Assembly: GCA_043793345.1 (NCBI GenBank)
Contig: JAYVXF010000057.1
Coordinates: 1 to 23,384 of the forward strand
Length of the DNA: 23,384 nucleotides
Reading direction: 5' to 3'
From: UKL13-2 sp043793345
Lineage (GTDB): Bacteria; Pseudomonadota; Gammaproteobacteria; Burkholderiales; Usitatibacteraceae
In this document: positions 21,663 to 23,384 of the stretch, one piece after another
Layout: each line of letters starts with the position of its first letter
Numbering within the stretch: position 1 is the stretch's first letter
Position numbers and translations under genes: made by a program
The notes under the pieces: model-generated
The model's input: only the letters and a program-made list of their open reading frames with translations
Database searches by the model: none
What the model was told of the DNA's origin: nothing

Positions 21663-22505
21663 TCAACGATTCCGCTTAGACAGAAAAACCAGCTTCTCAA
21701 ACAAATGCACGTCCTGCTCATTTTTCAGCAGCGCACCGTACATCGGCGGAATGAGCTTATTCGTGTCACCCGACTTCAAGGCCTCCGGCGGAATATCCTC
21801 GGCGACGAGCAGCTTGATCCAATCCAGCAATTCAGAGGTCGATGGTTTTTTCTTTAATCCCGGCATGTCGCGAATGTCGAAAAAAACTTCCATCGCTTCC
21901 TTGAGCAGGGCTTTTTTCAATCCGGGAAAATGCACATCGACAATTTGCTGCATGGTGGTTTTATCCGGAAAGCGGATGTAGTGAAAAAAGCAGCGCCGCA
22001 AAAATGCATCCGGCAATTCTTTTTCGTTGTTGCTGGTGATAAAAATAATCGGCCGGTGTTTGGCGACCACGGTCTCGCGCGTTTCGTAACAGTAAAACTC
22101 CATCCGATCCAATTCACGCAGCAGATCATTCGGAAATTCAATATCGGCTTTATCGATTTCATCGATCAACAACACCACTTGTTCATCGGCCTCAAAGGCG
22201 CGCCACATGGTGCCCTTGGCGATGTAATTCTTGATGTCCTTGACCTTTTCCTCGCCAAGCTGCGAGTCACGCAAGCGGGAGACAGCGTCGTACTCGTAGA
22301 GGCCCTGCTGCGCCTTGGTGGTGGATTTGATATGCCATTGCAGCAGCGGTTTGCCAAGCGCAGCGGCGACCTCTTCGGCGAGCATGGTTTTGCCGGTGCC
22401 GGGTTCGCCCTTGATCAGCAGCGGTCGCTGCAAAGTGATGGCGGCGTTCACCGCGAGCATCAAATCATCGGTCGCAATATAGTTTTGACTGCCTGTAAAC
22501 TTCAT
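21663..22505 (-). CDS. MoxR-family AAA+ ATPase
   Basis: A 280-residue cytoplasmic AAA+ chaperone-type ATPase. Walker A is G33-E-P-G-T-G-K-T40. Walker B is LLIDEIDKAD (112-121). Sensor 1 is in ITSNNEKELPDAF (N159/N160), followed by the arginine finger region LRRC (169-172). MKFTGSQNYIATDDLMLAVNAA is the typical N-terminus of the family, so ATG 22505 was chosen although in-frame ATGs occur at 22532 and 22538. MoxR proteins pair with VWA proteins to activate or insert cofactors into enzyme complexes. The CoxE-like VWA gene downstream is the expected partner. A candidate promoter with a perfect TATAAT lies at 22537-22564. The gene diverges from the DUF4139 gene with only 52 bases between start codons. 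Confidence 0.93.
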   Translation of the reverse strand: MKFTGSQNYIATDDLMLAVNAAITLQRPLLIKGEPGTGKTMLAEEVAAALGKPLLQWHIKSTTKAQQGLYEYDAVSRLRDSQLGEEKVKDIKNYIAKGTMWRAFEADEQVVLLIDEIDKADIEFPNDLLRELDRMEFYCYETRETVVAKHRPIIFITSNNEKELPDAFLRRCFFHYIRFPDKTTMQQIVDVHFPGLKKALLKEAMEVFFDIRDMPGLKKKPSTSELLDWIKLLVAEDIPPEALKSGDTNKLIPPMYGALLKNEQDVHLFEKLVFLSKRNR

Positions 22506-22536
22506 GGATGTGTGCCGCAATGTTATAGACATCAAC

Positions 22537-22564
22537 ATTATACGTTTGGAGATCATCTTGAAAA
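22537..22564 (-). promoter_or_regulatory. Candidate sigma-70 promoter for the MoxR gene
   Basis: Reading the minus strand, TTTTCA (22564-22559) and TATAAT (22542-22537) are separated by 16 bases, matching the -35 consensus at four of six and the -10 at six of six. Transcription would start near 22530, about 25 bases before ATG 22505. The -35 overlaps the start codon of the divergent gene. Confidence 0.45.
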
Positions 22565-23384
22565 TTCGTCTAGCGCTGTTACCGTTTGTTGGCGTGACTG
22601 CAGCCTGTATCTCATCCGCGACGGCCGCGCAAACCAGCGTCACCATTTATTCCAGCGCGCAACCCGGCACGCTGTCGCCTGCGACGTTTCGCAATGGCGG
22701 GGAAAGTTTCGCGATTCCCGGCTATGGCGTGGTGAGGCAGAGTCAGGATGTCAACCTGATGAAGGGCCGCACCATCATTCGCGTCTCCGACGTGCCCGCG
22801 CTGATCGACCCGACCACCGTTTTGTTCGAGTCGCTCACCGATCCTGCTGGTACGCGGGTGGTCGAGCAGAGTTTTGAATTTGATCTCACCAGCACCGCCA
22901 AGCTGCTGCAAAAATATCTGGATCGCGAAGTCACCGTTGAGCAGGTGCGCGGGCAGACCGTTGAATCGATTACCGGCACGTTGATCGGCACGCAAGGCGG
23001 TTTGATTTTGCGGATGCCTGACGGCGCGATTCGTACGGTAAGCAATTATTCAGGCGTGCGGCTCGCCACACTGCCCGGCGGGCTCATCAGCAAGCCCACG
23101 CTGGTCTGGGATGTCGCTGCCGAGCGCGCTGGCGTACACAAATCGCGTTTCAGTTATCAGACCGCAGGCATTACCTGGTGGACGGATTACAACCTCACAC
23201 TTAGCGAAGGCACGGGCGCCAACGCCTGCAAGCTCGATGTCGGCGCGTGGGTGACGATTGTGAATCAGACCGGTGCCACGTTTGCGGACGCGAAGTTAAA
23301 GCTGGTTGCGGGTGATGTGCAGCGCGCGCAGCCGCGTCCGCAGCAAAGTGCTCGCATGAACGATGGCATGGTGGCGATGCAAGC
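22558..23384 (+). CDS. Exported DUF4139-type protein, N-terminal part (runs off window)
   Basis: The gene begins at TTG 22558 with GGAG six bases upstream and stays open for 275 codons to the window edge. Residues about 1-24 form a signal peptide (KIRLALLPFVGVTAACISSATAA). The following segment looks like the DUF4139 family: an early VTIYSS strand, LMKGRTIIRVSDVPALIDPTTVLFESL, then LLQKYLDREVTVEQVRG, an LIGTQGGLIL/VSNYSGVRL barrel-like part, and from about residue 185 the conserved PTLVWDVAAERAGVHKSRFSYQTAGITWWTDYNL with LDVGAWVTIVNQTGATFADAKLKLVAGDVQ. Such proteins are secreted or periplasmic with unknown function. It diverges from the MoxR gene. No ATG alternative preserves the signal peptide, which supports the TTG start. 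Confidence 0.82.
   Translation, partial: MKIRLALLPFVGVTAACISSATAAQTSVTIYSSAQPGTLSPATFRNGGESFAIPGYGVVRQSQDVNLMKGRTIIRVSDVPALIDPTTVLFESLTDPAGTRVVEQSFEFDLTSTAKLLQKYLDREVTVEQVRGQTVESITGTLIGTQGGLILRMPDGAIRTVSNYSGVRLATLPGGLISKPTLVWDVAAERAGVHKSRFSYQTAGITWWTDYNLTLSEGTGANACKLDVGAWVTIVNQTGATFADAKLKLVAGDVQRAQPRPQQSARMNDGMVAMQ

Noticed and set aside
21930..22877. 315-codon plus-strand frame antisense to the MoxR gene and running into the DUF4139 region
   Set aside because: It overlaps the AAA+ motifs on the other strand and then the signal peptide frame of the real plus-strand gene. No domain is recognisable.

Overview
The window is a stretch of a moderately GC-rich proteobacterial chromosome. It is most likely from a betaproteobacterium (Burkholderiales/Nitrosomonadales/Rhodocyclales type). 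This rests on the style of the GlnRS, the ECF sigma/ferritin-like/cytochrome c operon, the MoxR plus CoxE-type VWA pair, the CHASE2 sensors and dRS3-like intergenic palindromes (ATTCCC-N8-GGGAAT). The assignment is an inference; there is no rRNA or other taxonomic marker here. I see no phage, plasmid, CRISPR, tRNA or rRNA features. The genes look like ordinary host genes, and several intergenic gaps carry small palindromic or MITE-like repeats.

Layout. 1-586 (-): N-terminal part of an OPT-family oligopeptide transporter, running off the left edge. 868-1425 (+): small bacterial PH-domain membrane protein. 1451-3193 (-): three-gene operon transcribed in the order ECF sigma factor, Tat-exported ferritin-like protein, class I cytochrome c. 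3281-5341 (-): EF-G-like translational GTPase with a non-canonical P-loop. 5342-5772: repeat-bearing gap. 5773-7056 (+): Atg22/UMF1-type MFS transporter. 7150-8322 (+): lipoprotein with a transglutaminase-like domain plus TPRs. 8323-8697: MITE-like element and a dispersed repeat. 8698-10509 (+): glnS. 10510-10867: tandem hairpins and a second copy of the dispersed repeat.

The centre, 10868-19969, is a signalling cluster. A CHASE2 adenylate cyclase (+) and a metallo-beta-lactamase-fold hydrolase (+) converge on a four-gene minus-strand group. In transcription order that group is: two tandem paralogous OmpR-type response regulators, an exported LysM-FecR protein with fibronectin-like repeats, and a CHASE2-PAS histidine kinase. 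The cyclase and the kinase share the same periplasmic CHASE2 sensor type. One envelope signal could therefore feed both a cyclic-nucleotide output and a phosphorelay output, and the secreted LysM-FecR protein is a natural candidate for a peptidoglycan-proximal sensor or partner. A helically phased direct repeat around a perfect palindrome lies just upstream of the FecR-kinase pair and is a candidate response-regulator site.

The right end holds a MoxR AAA+ ATPase and its VWA partner (both -). A roughly 250-bp element with 19-bp terminal inverted repeats lies between them. Last is a divergent exported DUF4139-type protein (22558 onward, +), truncated by the window edge. Several minus-strand and edge genes begin at TTG (FecR protein, histidine kinase, DUF4139 protein).
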